64,000 nucleotides of DNA from Paucisalibacillus globulus DSM 18846 (GTDB lineage Bacteria > Bacillota > Bacilli > Bacillales > Amphibacillaceae): the NCBI RefSeq assembly GCF_000482485.1, contig NZ_AXVK01000015.1:239855-303854 (forward strand), given 5' to 3'. Shown here piece after piece: positions 46,459-55,956 of this stretch; within the stretch, counting starts at the first letter, position 1; each line of letters begins with the position of its first letter. The position numbers and the translations under genes are program-made. The notes below the pieces were generated by a model that was not told the DNA's origin, did not search any database, and saw nothing but the letters and a program-made list of their open reading frames with translations.

Positions 46459-46599
46459 AATAGGTTCCCTCCAACTAATTTAATTTTTGTAACACGTTTA
46501 CCTATAATACGATAATAAAACAAAATGGTTTCAAAAAATTCTCTTGTTGTACAATTTTTTTTGAAAAGTTTATAATGAGTAATAAAAGAGGTGATATAT

Positions 46600-47697
46600 A
46601 TGTCTACAAGAATTAAAACATTATTAGACGAACTTAACAAACAGCAACTAGATAGCATATTGGTTACTTCTCCAGCAAACATCTATTATTTAAGTAACTA
46701 TTATACTGATCCACACGAGCGGGTTGTTGCTATTTACGTTACAACACATCATGATCCAATTATGATCTTACCAGCTATGGAAACTGAAGATGCAAAAGCA
46801 GCTGGCTGGAATTATTCTATGATTGATTATCATGACCATGAGGATCCTTGGGAATTATTCCTAGCATTTCTGAAAAAGTCAGGAAAAATACCTGCTGCAC
46901 TCGGTGTAGAAGAAGACAATCTTACATTAAGTCGCTACAACAGCATAAAAGGAATCCTACCAGAAACAGAAGTAAAGCAGGCACAAGAACTTTTAGCATC
47001 ATTACGAGTAATTAAAAATCATCAAGAATATGAATTACTTAAAAAAGCAGCTGAGCTTGCAGACTTTGGTGTTCAAACGGGAGTAAATGCACTAAAAGAA
47101 GGAATTACCGAACTTGAAGTTATCGCTGAGATTGAATATGAGCTCAAAAAACAAGGAGTACAAGCCATGTCGTTCTCTACAATGGTCTTGTTTGGGAAGA
47201 AAGCTGCATCTCCACATGGCACACCAGGTTCTGCTAAATTACAGCCTGGCGATATGGTGCTATTCGACCTTGGGGTAATATATGAAGGGTATTGTTCTGA
47301 CATTACAAGGACGGTTGCCTTTAAATCTGTAAATGATGAACAAGAGAAAATTTATCAGACAGTACTTGAAGGACAATTAAAAGCAATTGAAGTATCACAG
47401 CTTGGTACAGCGGTTGGTAATATCGATAAAGCTGCACGTGACCATATTGAAGCAAATGGCTTTGGAAAATACTTTAATCACAGAATTGGACATGGATTGG
47501 GTATTGAAACACATGAATATCCTTCCCTTCATGGAAAGAACACACTTCCATTAGAGAAAGGGATGTGTTATACAATCGAGCCAGGAATCTATGTTCCACA
47601 AATTGCTGGGGTTCGGATTGAAGATATGATATTTGTAACAGAAAATGGTGCGGAAGTATTAACTAAGTTTCCAAAAGAATTACAAATTGTAGAATAA
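46600..47697 (+). CDS. Xaa-Pro aminopeptidase/dipeptidase (M24 family)
   Basis: A 365-residue metallopeptidase cleaving X-Pro bonds. The N-terminal creatinase-like domain is followed by the pita-bread catalytic domain with metal ligands in FDLGVIYEGYCSDITRTV (two Asp), GHGLGIETHEYPS (His), TIEPGIY (Glu) and GVRIEDM (Glu). The ATG at 46600 has AGAGGTG 6 bases upstream; the open frame starts three codons earlier at a GTG within it. A hairpin follows the stop. Confidence 0.93.
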   Translation: MSTRIKTLLDELNKQQLDSILVTSPANIYYLSNYYTDPHERVVAIYVTTHHDPIMILPAMETEDAKAAGWNYSMIDYHDHEDPWELFLAFLKKSGKIPAALGVEEDNLTLSRYNSIKGILPETEVKQAQELLASLRVIKNHQEYELLKKAAELADFGVQTGVNALKEGITELEVIAEIEYELKKQGVQAMSFSTMVLFGKKAASPHGTPGSAKLQPGDMVLFDLGVIYEGYCSDITRTVAFKSVNDEQEKIYQTVLEGQLKAIEVSQLGTAVGNIDKAARDHIEANGFGKYFNHRIGHGLGIETHEYPSLHGKNTLPLEKGMCYTIEPGIYVPQIAGVRIEDMIFVTENGAEVLTKFPKELQIVE

Positions 47698-47704
47698 CAT
47701 AAAT

Positions 47705-47733
47705 GAGGCAGACTTATTAATGAAGTCTGCCTC
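47705..47733. terminator. Bidirectional hairpin between peptidase gene and ald
   Basis: Perfect 11-bp arms GAGGCAGACTT and AAGTCTGCCTC between convergent genes. T runs on both sides are weak. Confidence 0.65.
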
Positions 47734-47738
47734 TATTA

Positions 47739-48854
47739 TTAGCCTAATAATTCTTCTGACTTTCTATGTTCTAATCCATGTGATAATGCAACGGCTTCAT
47801 AAGTTACATACCCATCCAATGTATTAAGTCCCTTTAATAATGCAGGATTACTCAAACACGCTTGTGCATATCCTTTAGTAGCAATTTGAAGTGCATACGG
47901 TACGGTTACATTCGTTAAGCCAATTGTTGCGGTACGTGGTACCCCACCAGGCATATTGGCAACAGAATAGTGAAGCACACCATGCTTTGTAAAAGTTGGA
48001 TTATCATGTGTTGTGATACGATCACTTGTTTCAAAAATACCACCTTGGTCAATCGCAACGTCCACAATAACAGAACCCTCAGACATCTGTTTAACCATTT
48101 CCTCGGTTACAAGTTTTGGTGCTTTAGCCCCTGGAATTAAAACGGCACCAATAACTAAATCAGATTGTGCAACACATTCTGCAATATTCATTGGATTCGA
48201 CATCATCGTATTAACCTTAGATCCAAAGACATCATCTAAATAACGAAGTCTTTCTGGACTTAAATCTAATATAGTTACATTTGCTCCTAAACCAACAGCT
48301 ATTTTTGCTGCATTAGTACCAACTACTCCTCCCCCAATAACGGTTACATTTGCACGTCTAACACCAGGAATTGCCGCGAGCAATATCCCTTTTCCGCCCT
48401 TAGATTTCTCAAGGAATTGCGCACCAATTTGTGCGGCCATTCGACCAGCAACTTCACTCATTGGTGTAAGTAATGGAAGAGTTCGATTTTCCAACTGAAC
48501 AGTTTCGTAAGCTATACCAACTACTTTTTTCTCTAGTAGCACACGCGTTAATTCTGGTTCTGCAGCTAAGTGTAAGTATGTAAATAATATTTGCCCCTCA
48601 TAGAAATAATCATATTCCTCTGGTAGCGGCTCCTTAACCTTCATCACCATTTCTTGTTCCCATGCTTCTTTTGCAGAATTAACAATTACTGCACCAGTTT
48701 GAGTGTATTGCTCATCAGTAAAACCTGATCCAAGACCAGCATCTGTTTCTACATAAACCTCATGCCCTGCGCTTGTTAAAGTTAGTACTCCAGCTGGTGT
48801 GATTGCTACCCTATTTTCATTATTCTTTATCTCTTTTGGAACCCCTATTTTCAT
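47739..48854 (-). CDS. ald: Alanine dehydrogenase
   Basis: Ald deaminates L-alanine to pyruvate with NAD and is needed for normal sporulation in B. subtilis. The 371-residue protein begins [20 protein letters not shown], contains the catalytic region with Lys75 in MVMKVKEPL and His96 in [10 protein letters not shown], the NAD-binding [15 protein letters not shown] and the C-terminal [23 protein letters not shown] precedes the ATG. Confidence 0.97.
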   Translation of the reverse strand: MKIGVPKEIKNNENRVAITPAGVLTLTSAGHEVYVETDAGLGSGFTDEQYTQTGAVIVNSAKEAWEQEMVMKVKEPLPEEYDYFYEGQILFTYLHLAAEPELTRVLLEKKVVGIAYETVQLENRTLPLLTPMSEVAGRMAAQIGAQFLEKSKGGKGILLAAIPGVRRANVTVIGGGVVGTNAAKIAVGLGANVTILDLSPERLRYLDDVFGSKVNTMMSNPMNIAECVAQSDLVIGAVLIPGAKAPKLVTEEMVKQMSEGSVIVDVAIDQGGIFETSDRITTHDNPTFTKHGVLHYSVANMPGGVPRTATIGLTNVTVPYALQIATKGYAQACLSNPALLKGLNTLDGYVTYEAVALSHGLEHRKSEELLG

Positions 48855-48934
48855 AATTACACCATCCCCTCTAAATATGAAAGCACTTACATTGTACCAA
48901 AAAGTGTAATAATATACACTATTTTAAGCATATC

Positions 48935-48978
48935 GAAAAAACCAATAACAATCTACCCCAATTTTAGGGGAGATTGTT
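48935..48978 (-). terminator. Terminator after the 51-residue protein gene
   Basis: AACAATCT-a-CCCC and GGGG-a-GATTGTT arms; the minus strand continues ATTGGTTTTTTCG. It lies between the small gene and ald. Confidence 0.8.
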
Positions 48979-48993
48979 TTGGTTACATTAATA

Positions 48994-49149
48994 CTATGCC
49001 TTTCTATTATTAAAGGTCCAAATACCCTTGTTATTATGCAATTGATCTTCAACTACGCCACTTTGGTAACTTTCAAAAAGTTGGTTTTTTACCGCGGAAA
49101 CACCACTTGGATCTTCAAACAATTTATGTTGATCCTTTTTCTTTGCCAT
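48994..49149 (-). CDS. Small hydrophilic protein of unknown function (51 aa)
   Basis: MAKKKDQHKLFEDPSG opens a 51-residue hydrophilic protein without membrane segment, ending TFNNRKA. GGGAGGTGAG lies 7 bases before the ATG and a terminator follows, so it is a complete expression unit. The open frame continues upstream for 51 more codons, but those overlap the divergent promoter region and lack a ribosome binding site. Composition is like small Bacillus spore proteins, yet I do not recognise a family. Confidence 0.65.
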   Translation of the reverse strand: MAKKKDQHKLFEDPSGVSAVKNQLFESYQSGVVEDQLHNNKGIWTFNNRKA

Positions 49150-49268
49150 GCTACTCACCTCCCATTCATAGTTTGTGCTAAAATTGTAAAGAAAAGCGTG
49201 TTTACTTTTACCAATTGTAAGCGTTTTTATAATATAATAAGAGTAGATAATGAAAGGGGAGATTTCAA

Positions 49269-49703
49269 ATGAATTTCGAGTACAAAAATATTGTGGTAGC
49301 AATTGATGGTTCAGGAGCAGCTGAAATAGCTTTTAATAAAGCCATTGATATTGTAAAGCGCAATCATGCACACCTTATTATTGCACATGTTGTAGATTTT
49401 CGTACCTTTGCATACGCAGAGGCATATGATGGTTCATTATCTGAACAGGCTGAAGCATATGCAAAAGATTTAGTGAATGACTCTGTTGAAAAAGCAAAAG
49501 AAAAAGGAATCAGTCAAATCTCCCATTGTATCGAATATGGTTCTCCTAAAGTAAAAATCGCGAAGGACATCGCTCAGAAGTTTAATGCTGATTTAATTAT
49601 TTGTGGAGCAACTGGTATGAATGCAGTTGAACGATTCTTAATTGGTAGTGTTTCTGAGAGTATAACTAGGTATGCAGCTTGTGATGTATTAGTGGTTAGA
49701 TAA
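49269..49703 (+). CDS. Universal stress protein (UspA family)
   Basis: A 144-residue single-domain Usp. The N-terminal strand KNIVVAIDGSGAAE carries the Asp of the nucleotide site, and the C-terminal GATGMNAVERFLIGSVSESITRYA fits the G-x2-G-x9-G-S ATP-binding signature, so it is of the ATP-binding type. AAAGGGGAG precedes the ATG. It is divergent from the 51-residue gene and convergent with ackA, with a terminator between. Role in stress survival is inferred from family. Confidence 0.92.
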   Translation: MNFEYKNIVVAIDGSGAAEIAFNKAIDIVKRNHAHLIIAHVVDFRTFAYAEAYDGSLSEQAEAYAKDLVNDSVEKAKEKGISQISHCIEYGSPKVKIAKDIAQKFNADLIICGATGMNAVERFLIGSVSESITRYAACDVLVVR

Positions 49704-49816
49704 ATTAAGGCATTGTATAGGTCTATACTCCAGCAAGAATTTTTAGTTCGCTTGAGTTCATACTGTAGCTTATAATGACTCCAACAAAAATTATAACTTA
49801 GTGATAATTTCTCGAT

Positions 49817-49858
49817 AAAAAAGGTTTTGATATGTAAATTCATATCAAAACCTTTTTC
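49817..49858. terminator. Bidirectional terminator between usp and ackA
   Basis: AAAAAGGTTTTGATATG and CATATCAAAACCTTTTT form a 17-bp stem with a 6-base loop; both flanks are T-rich on the exiting strand. Confidence 0.92.
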
Positions 49859-49860
49859 CA

Positions 49861-51048
49861 TTAGTTTGTAAGACGAATAACGTCTCTTGCAATCATAACT
49901 TCTTCATTTGTAGGAATTACGATTACTTTAACTGGTGAGTGTGGATAGCTAATAAATGACTCTTTTCCTCTTGCTGCATGGTTTAATGTTGGATCCCAGT
50001 AAATACCCATAAATTCTAATCCGTTTAGCACTTTAGCTCGGATGACATCACTGTTTTCTCCAACTCCAGCCGTGAAAACAACTGCATCGATGCCAGACAT
50101 TCTTGCAGCATAAGATCCAATATATTTATGAATTCTTCCTGCGAATACATCTAGTGCAAGCTCTGCACGATTATTTGTTTCAGCTTGTTGCTCGATATCT
50201 CTTAGATCACTAGAGAATCCTGACAATGCAAGCATACCACTTTCCTTGTTAAGCACGTCTACTACTTCCTCAGCAGTCTTACCTGTCTTTTCCATAATAT
50301 AAGGAATTAATGCAGGGTCAATATTCCCCGAACGTGTACCCATTGTTACACCAGCAAGTGGTGTGAATCCCATAGATGTATCCATGGATTCGCCACCTTT
50401 AATAGCAGCAATACTTGCACCATTACCTAAATGACAAGATATTAAGCGTAAGTCTTCCACGGGTCTATTCATCAATTCTGCTGCACGTCCTGAAACATAT
50501 TTATGAGACGTACCGTGGAAACCATATTTTCGGATTCCGTATTTTTCATAGTATTCATATGGAAGACTGTATAGATAGGACTTCGGCTTCATGGTTTGAT
50601 GGAATGCTGTATCAAACACAGCTACCATCGGTATATTTGGTAGAACATCCCTGAATGCTCGAATCCCTGTTAAGTTAGCTGGATTATGCAATGGTGCAAG
50701 TTCAGATACTTCTTCAATATCTTTAATTACTTGATCTGTAATCACAACAGAATCACTAAATTTCTCACCACCATGAACAACTCGGTGACCAACAGCATCA
50801 ATTTCATCCAAAGATTGGATAACGCCAGATGTTGTAAGTTTTTCAAGTAAAAGCTTTACAGCCACTTCATGATCAGGAATATCAGTTACATTTTTATCTT
50901 TATTTTCATTTATTTCAATGGTAAATACCGCTTCAGGTAATCCGATTCGTTCAACAAGCCCCTTAGCTTTTACAGTTTCTTCAGGCATTTGGATTAGTTG
51001 AAACTTTAATGATGAACTTCCTGCATTTATTGCTAATACGTTAGTCAT
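49861..51048 (-). CDS. ackA: Acetate kinase
   Basis: AckA makes ATP and acetate from acetyl phosphate. The 395-residue protein has the actin-like fold motifs [26 protein letters not shown] with the catalytic Asp, [20 protein letters not shown] and FTAGVGENS. The ATG at 51048 has AGGAG 8 bases upstream. It follows ytxK by 14 bp, the same pair as in B. subtilis, where CcpA activates overflow to acetate; no cre was recognised here. Confidence 0.97.
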   Translation of the reverse strand: MTNVLAINAGSSSLKFQLIQMPEETVKAKGLVERIGLPEAVFTIEINENKDKNVTDIPDHEVAVKLLLEKLTTSGVIQSLDEIDAVGHRVVHGGEKFSDSVVITDQVIKDIEEVSELAPLHNPANLTGIRAFRDVLPNIPMVAVFDTAFHQTMKPKSYLYSLPYEYYEKYGIRKYGFHGTSHKYVSGRAAELMNRPVEDLRLISCHLGNGASIAAIKGGESMDTSMGFTPLAGVTMGTRSGNIDPALIPYIMEKTGKTAEEVVDVLNKESGMLALSGFSSDLRDIEQQAETNNRAELALDVFAGRIHKYIGSYAARMSGIDAVVFTAGVGENSDVIRAKVLNGLEFMGIYWDPTLNHAARGKESFISYPHSPVKVIVIPTNEEVMIARDVIRLTN

Positions 51049-51062
51049 GATGTACACTCCTG

Positions 51063-52046
51063 TTATTTATTATAATTTTTAAACCAATCATTCATTTTAC
51101 CTAGAACATCTTCCATAGCATGTGTGTTTTTCAATGATGGAAGTTGAACTAACAAAGGTTGCTTAGGTCCCTCAGTATTTTTCCCCTTCTTCTGCAAGAT
51201 TAATATACATTTCGCATTTTTCTTAGACTTAAATGCACTTTCAGGGAGTTGAATGACACCAATTATATGTGCGTTTTTTTGAAGATACGTATGAAGTTTA
51301 TCTGAATCTTTCCCATCAAATATAAAATTCGGAACCATTAATACTAAATAACCACCTGGGTTAGTATAATTCATACTTTGTTCCAAAAAGAGATGGTGTG
51401 CAAAAGAATGACCCTCATCCGCTTTTAACTCAAAATTTGCAGCACGGATATCATCAGGGTAAAATCCTACCGGTAAATCAGAAACAATTAAATCAACCGG
51501 ATCTAATAAAAATGGTCGTAAGCTATCCTGATGGAAATATTCAACTGATACTTTTTGTAAATTAGCACTAACTACACCCAATTGAATTAATGTTGGATCT
51601 ACTTCACTAGCATATGCTTGTGTTGATTTATCTAACTGAGTAATTACTGTGGTTAAAAGGTTTCCAGTTCCAGCGGCTGGGTCAAAGACTCGAATGCTTT
51701 GATAATGGTTCATTAGCTTTTGAGCTAAATAGCCAACAATCAATGCTATAGCCTCTGGAGTAATCATATGTTGTTGTTGAGTCGTATCCTTCATACCTTT
51801 TAAAACGGAAAATTGAATCGCCTTCCGAATTTCCTCAGGCTGATAATCATCAAGTTTAATTCGTTCTAATGCTGTATGTAGTTTATGAGTAAGAATATCA
51901 TCCATCGATTCCTCGGCACCTTGGAAAAATAATGTTTCCATAGCGATAACAAGACTATCTAAATAAGTCTCATTTAGGTGCTGTTCAACAATTTGGGTTG
52001 TCTCATCTAACCATTCAAACAAGAATTCAACTTTTGTTTTCTCCAT
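51063..52046 (-). CDS. ytxK: Class I SAM-dependent methyltransferase YtxK
   Basis: A 327-residue adenine-N6-type methyltransferase-like protein. The C-terminal domain has the SAM motif [16 protein letters not shown] and a catalytic-site variant SDLPVGFYP where DNA methylases have NPPF or NPPY, so DNA methylation is doubtful. The N-terminal 110 residues are helical. Homologues always precede ackA. The ATG at 52046 has GGAGGAG upstream. No specificity or restriction gene is nearby. Confidence 0.92.
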   Translation of the reverse strand: MEKTKVEFLFEWLDETTQIVEQHLNETYLDSLVIAMETLFFQGAEESMDDILTHKLHTALERIKLDDYQPEEIRKAIQFSVLKGMKDTTQQQHMITPEAIALIVGYLAQKLMNHYQSIRVFDPAAGTGNLLTTVITQLDKSTQAYASEVDPTLIQLGVVSANLQKVSVEYFHQDSLRPFLLDPVDLIVSDLPVGFYPDDIRAANFELKADEGHSFAHHLFLEQSMNYTNPGGYLVLMVPNFIFDGKDSDKLHTYLQKNAHIIGVIQLPESAFKSKKNAKCILILQKKGKNTEGPKQPLLVQLPSLKNTHAMEDVLGKMNDWFKNYNK

Positions 52047-52240
52047 ATAACTCCTCCGTTCATTCAAAGCTATATTGTATCAAAAACTGAGGGTACTTTA
52101 CAAAAATAATGATTACAAAAATCAATTTAAATTATTAAGAATCATCACTAATCTGTCTTTCTGATGAACTTCACACTAAGTTAAATGATACGATTGGTCA
52201 CAACTACAGTTTTTGAACTTTACCAAACTATATAGGAAAA

Positions 52241-52282
52241 AACAAAAAACGCTTGGGCAGATTAGTATACTGACCAAGCGTT
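52241..52282 (-). terminator. Terminator after tpx
   Basis: AACGCTTGG (52248-52256) and CCAAGCGTT (52274-52282) arms; on the minus strand followed by TTTTTGTTTTTTCC. The rest of the 52047-52365 gap shows nothing else clear; it must also hold the ytxK-ackA promoter. Confidence 0.88.
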
Positions 52283-52365
52283 AAATCTGTTAAATGGTTT
52301 GTTAACTAGAGCTTCAGATTTTCTCCTCTATTTTGAGGCTAAGTATTAGGGGAGTATCAAGCATC

Positions 52366-52866
52366 TTATTGAGCATTTTTTGCAGCTTCTAGCGCTTTAT
52401 CATAGTCAGGATGATTCGTAACTTCACTAACATATTCTGCATATGTAACTTTATCATTAGAATCAACCACAAAAATAGAACGGGCTAATAAGCGTAACTC
52501 TTTAATTAAGACACCAAACTTCTCTCCAAAGTCTGCATCACGATGATCTGAAAGCATTTCTAAGGTTTCAACTTGATTCACTTCACGCCAACGCTTTTGT
52601 GCAAAAGGAAGATCCATACTAATTGTTATAATTTGTACATTATCTAGTTTCTTTGCCTCTTCATTAAATCGGTTCGTCTGAATAGAGCAAACTCCAGTAT
52701 CAATAGAAGGTACTACACTAATTAATTTGATTTTACCTTTATAGTCTGAAAGTGATTTTTCCTCTAAATCATTAGAAACTGCTTTAAATTCTGGGGCATT
52801 ATCTCCAACTTTTAACTCAGTACCTAATAATGTAACCGGCTTTTCACCAAATGTAACGTTTGCCAT
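52366..52866 (-). CDS. tpx: Thiol peroxidase, single-cysteine variant
   Basis: Tpx reduces peroxides with thioredoxin. The 166-residue protein has the peroxidatic Cys60 in VPSIDTGVCSIQT and the conserved DLPFAQKRW and SDHRDADFGEKFG segments. The resolving cysteine normally following FAQ(A/K)R(W/F) is replaced: the codon at that place is CGT (Arg), and no other cysteine exists in the protein. It would therefore work as a 1-Cys enzyme. The ATG at 52866 matches the family start and has AGGAGG upstream. Otherwise very similar to Bacillus Tpx. Confidence 0.95.
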   Translation of the reverse strand: MANVTFGEKPVTLLGTELKVGDNAPEFKAVSNDLEEKSLSDYKGKIKLISVVPSIDTGVCSIQTNRFNEEAKKLDNVQIITISMDLPFAQKRWREVNQVETLEMLSDHRDADFGEKFGVLIKELRLLARSIFVVDSNDKVTYAEYVSEVTNHPDYDKALEAAKNAQ

Positions 52867-52907
52867 ATTATTCCTCCTAATATTTGAATTACCTCTATTA
52901 TAGACAA

Positions 52908-52940
52908 ACAAAAAGGCGATTTCCAAGAATTGAATCGCCT
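52908..52940 (-). terminator. Terminator after ytfJ
   Basis: AGGCGATT (52914-52921) and AATCGCCT (52933-52940) arms; the minus strand runs on as TTTTTGTTTGTC. Confidence 0.85.
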
Positions 52941-52949
52941 AGTATTATG

Positions 52950-53579
52950 TTAAATATCGTAAATAGATGGAGATTCATCTGAATCTGATTTTCCTTCATC
53001 ATCAGATTCCTTCTTTTTATCAGACTTTTTATCCTCGTTTTTCTTACTCTCTGAATCCTTTTTTTTATCCGTATCTTTTTCCTGTTCTTTTTCCTTGCCT
53101 GGCTCCTGCTCTTTCCCCTTTTCCTTTCCTTTCCCTTGGGAACTCTCCCCTTTACTTCCTTTTCCATTACTATTTTCTTTTAATATTTGTTGAATTTTTT
53201 CAACTGCCTTTGGTGCAGCGTCAATTAACTTCTCATAAATATGGATACTCTCATCAAGATGAACCATTTTAATGCCCTTTGGACTAACAATTAGAAATGC
53301 TACTGGAGTAATAGATACACCTCCACCACTACCACCACCAAATGGAAATACGGCCTCACTACTATTACTTCCACCACTATCATCTTGTGAACTAGAGCCA
53401 CCACTTGGCATAAATTCAGTTCCTCCAGCCGCAAAACCAAAACCAACTTTTGAAACTGGGATAATTACACTTCCATCCGGAGATTCAACTGGGTCACCAA
53501 TAATAGTATTTACTTCAATCATATCTTTTAAATTTTCCATTGCCGTTGTCATTAGGCCTTGAATTGGATGTTCTTCCAT
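52950..53579 (-). CDS. ytfJ: GerW/YtfJ family sporulation protein with long charged tail
   Basis: YtfJ (GerW) affects spore germination in B. subtilis, where it is about 150 residues. Here residues 1-135 hold the family core: EEHPIQGLMTTAMENLK, GDPVESPDGSVIIPVSKV, FGGGSGGGVSITPVAFLIV. Residues from about 140 to 209 are an extra tail of Lys, Glu, Asp, Ser and Gly repeats (KEKGKEQEPGKEKEQEK), surely disordered. A run of other-frame ORFs over this tail results from its simple codon composition. It pairs with ytfI, 20 bp apart. Confidence 0.9.
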   Translation of the reverse strand: MEEHPIQGLMTTAMENLKDMIEVNTIIGDPVESPDGSVIIPVSKVGFGFAAGGTEFMPSGGSSSQDDSGGSNSSEAVFPFGGGSGGGVSITPVAFLIVSPKGIKMVHLDESIHIYEKLIDAAPKAVEKIQQILKENSNGKGSKGESSQGKGKEKGKEQEPGKEKEQEKDTDKKKDSESKKNEDKKSDKKKESDDEGKSDSDESPSIYDI

Positions 53580-53599
53580 AATAATCCTCCTTCAAACAT

Positions 53600-54208
53600 T
53601 TAAATATATGCTTCTTCTTTAACAGCAAAACTACGTAACAGTTGCATAGCTATATGGATAGCTTTTCCTAATCGAATAGTTACAATGCAATCAACTTCAG
53701 AATAAATTCCCTTTTGTTGGAAATGAGGAATAACCGAAACTTTTGGTTGAACTTTCATCTCAGTTTGTTGAAAAAGAAAACCAATCATTGCTCCTTTTAG
53801 AGTCCATACTCCACCAGTTAGGGTGCCAGTACTACTTGCATCACCAGTTCCAAATTGAGTAATCCATTTAAGTTCATGAATTGAAATACTTTTTATGAAA
53901 AGCATGAGCATATGTACAATATCTCTTAGTTGTTTTGTTAATTTGTTAAATATCTTCTTCAGATTAAAGTCTTTGTCCACTTTACTATTACTATAGTCAT
54001 GAAGATAATCGATAAGTTGTGTTTCGTCTATGGTATATTCATTTATATTTATTTTTCGATGAATTACTCTTACTTTCATATAATAAACTTGAACTGTAAC
54101 ATGATGATTGTTTTTTTGAAAGCAATATTTCAATCTTATTTTTACGTTAAATAAGAGAAGGAGCAAACTAAGAATTAATAATATACCTATAGCAATAAAC
54201 CATACCAT
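53600..54208 (-). CDS. ytfI: DUF2953 domain protein YtfI
   Basis: A 202-residue protein with one N-terminal membrane helix (MVWFIAIGILLILSLLLLLF) and a DUF2953 domain, in which FGTGDASSTGTLTGGVWTLKG is the conserved core. The ATG at 54208 has GGAGATG upstream; sixteen codons upstream are open but unlike the family. It precedes ytfJ, the usual sporulation gene pair, and may be made in the same compartment. Function unknown. Confidence 0.88.
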   Translation of the reverse strand: MVWFIAIGILLILSLLLLLFNVKIRLKYCFQKNNHHVTVQVYYMKVRVIHRKININEYTIDETQLIDYLHDYSNSKVDKDFNLKKIFNKLTKQLRDIVHMLMLFIKSISIHELKWITQFGTGDASSTGTLTGGVWTLKGAMIGFLFQQTEMKVQPKVSVIPHFQQKGIYSEVDCIVTIRLGKAIHIAMQLLRSFAVKEEAYI

Positions 54209-54296
54209 ATTTCCATCTCCAAGATTTAATAATGGTAGTTTGCCACAAGTTTCCAATTTTATGCAAAGAGAAAAAGCGTTTTAAAAAATATGATAG

Positions 54297-54324
54297 GGCT
54301 ATTCTCTCTGTGTGAGAATAGCCC
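54297..54324 (-). terminator. Terminator after the SASP gene
   Basis: GGGCTATTCTC and GAGAATAGCCC form an 11-bp stem; the minus strand continues TATCATATTTTTT. Confidence 0.75.
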
Positions 54325-54352
54325 AAGCCATTTAAACCTATTTACTTTTTAG

Positions 54353-54562
54353 TTATCCGTTATATCCACCAAATTGTTGTTCAGCCATTTGAACTAAACG
54401 CTTAGTGATTTCTCCACCAACTGAACCGTTAGCACGAGAAGTTGTATCTGCACCAAGATTAACGCCAAACTCATTTGCAATTTCATACTTCATTTGGTCT
54501 AGTGCTTGTTGTGCACCAGGTACTACCAATTGGTTTGAATTGCCGCTATTGTTGTTTGCCAT
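54353..54562 (-). CDS. Alpha/beta-type small acid-soluble spore protein
   Basis: A 69-residue SASP that coats spore DNA and protects it from UV and heat. It shows both family signatures: [19 protein letters not shown] with the germination protease site after Glu (EFGV region), and [29 protein letters not shown] precedes the ATG. About 30 bases further up, TGAAT and CAATATA 15 bases apart loosely fit a forespore sigma-G promoter. Which numbered Ssp it corresponds to cannot be told. Confidence 0.95.
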   Translation of the reverse strand: MANNNSGNSNQLVVPGAQQALDQMKYEIANEFGVNLGADTTSRANGSVGGEITKRLVQMAEQQFGGYNG

Positions 54563-54747
54563 GGTATTTCACCTCCTTGGTACGCTTATATTGCGCGAAA
54601 TGGAGGTGATTCATTCATTATTATTGTTGGAAAGTGTTGGAATTGCTTTGTATCCTTTCAAGTAGTCTCCTTATATTTGACTCGCTTAGTGTAAAATTTG
54701 GGTAAACTTTCCCAATCTGTCAAACGAAAACTCACAAAAACCTATCT

Positions 54748-55950
54748 TTAAAACAATCCCTCAAATGCGTCCTCTTCTTTTTTCTTATCAGTTATTTTAA
54801 TTACTTCGATTCCTTCTATTGCTTCTTGGATCAGGTCTTCGTAATTGAATTTAGATTCGAAGTAGTTTACTCGGTCACGTTTCGGTTTTGTTTTTGGCGC
54901 TTTTGGTACGAAGATTGTACAACAGTCTTCATATGGTCTAATGGAAATATCAAATGTATCTATTGCTTTTGAAATTTCTATTATTTCATCCTTGTCCATG
55001 GTTACGAGTGGTCTAATTATAGGATAGTTGGTAACCTCATTAATCGTATTCATGCTTGTCATTGTTTGGCTAGCCACTTGACCTAAATTTTCTCCTGTTG
55101 TAAGGGAAAGAATTCCTTCTTTTTGGCAAACTCTTTCACTTACACGAAGCATCATCCGTCTCATTACAGTCATTCCGTATCCATCAGGAGTTTCTTGGAA
55201 TATCTTTTGTTGTAATTTTGTAAAAGGAACAACATGTACTTTTACACTTGTTCCAAACTTGGTGAGCTTTTCTGCTAGGTCTAGTACCTTTTGTTTTGCT
55301 CGATCACTAGTAAATGGTGGTGATTCAAAATGGATTGCTTCTATCTGTACTCCGCGTTTCATTGCAAGATAACCTGCAACTGGACTATCAATTCCACCGG
55401 ATAAAAGTAATAATGTCTTATCAGATGTTCCAACTGGAAGTCCCCCTGCACCACGAACTACACCGGATGTAATATAGGTTGCTTCACCACGGATTTCCAC
55501 TCTCACCTCTACATCTGGATGATGTACATCAACTGTAATAGACTCTGTATTACTAAGAAGATGTCCCCCAATAATTTGGTTTAGTTCATGAGTGCGAACA
55601 GGAAAACCTTTATTGATTCGTTTTACAGCTACTTTAAAAGTACGAATATTTTCAGCATTTGTTAAAGCATATAATGCTGCTTCTTTAATTTTTTCAAGTT
55701 CATTCTCTACTTTAATAGCAAGACTTAAGCTATGAATTCCAAATACATTCTTAACCTGGTCCATAATTGGCTGTGGATCACTACCATTAAGAAGAACAAA
55801 CATTCTTCCTTGTGTTCTCTTTACTTTTGCATCTGGAAACGCAGTTAACTTCTGCTGGATATTTTGTTGTAGTTTCTCAATAAACTTTTTGCGATTTTTC
55901 CCTTTAAGGGATAATTCACCATAGCGAATTAAAATATGATCATATTCCAT
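54748..55950 (-). CDS. thiI: tRNA 4-thiouridine synthase ThiI
   Basis: ThiI adenylates and thiolates U8 of tRNA and feeds sulfur to thiamine thiazole synthesis. The 400-residue protein has an N-terminal ferredoxin-like domain, a THUMP domain (about 60-165), and a PP-loop ATPase with LLLSGGIDSPVAGYLAMKRG. It lacks a C-terminal rhodanese domain, as in Bacillus. The cysteine desulfurase gene lies 6 bp upstream and should supply the persulfide. Confidence 0.96.
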   Translation of the reverse strand: MEYDHILIRYGELSLKGKNRKKFIEKLQQNIQQKLTAFPDAKVKRTQGRMFVLLNGSDPQPIMDQVKNVFGIHSLSLAIKVENELEKIKEAALYALTNAENIRTFKVAVKRINKGFPVRTHELNQIIGGHLLSNTESITVDVHHPDVEVRVEIRGEATYITSGVVRGAGGLPVGTSDKTLLLLSGGIDSPVAGYLAMKRGVQIEAIHFESPPFTSDRAKQKVLDLAEKLTKFGTSVKVHVVPFTKLQQKIFQETPDGYGMTVMRRMMLRVSERVCQKEGILSLTTGENLGQVASQTMTSMNTINEVTNYPIIRPLVTMDKDEIIEISKAIDTFDISIRPYEDCCTIFVPKAPKTKPKRDRVNYFESKFNYEDLIQEAIEGIEVIKITDKKKEEDAFEGLF

Positions 55951-55956
55951 AATTAT

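Noticed and set aside
46434..46682. 82-codon open frame on the minus strand upstream of pspA
   Set aside because: It overlaps the 5' end of the peptidase gene and the pspA start, has no ribosome binding site and no recognisable protein features.
51063..52046. DNA methyltransferase of a restriction system
   Set aside because: The catalytic NPPY-type motif is altered (SDLPVGFY), no endonuclease or specificity gene is nearby, and the protein is the conserved YtxK next to ackA.
52898..53272. Open frames on both strands across the ytfJ tail
   Set aside because: They are by-products of the simple Lys/Glu codon repeats; the encoded proteins are low-complexity and no start site is supported.
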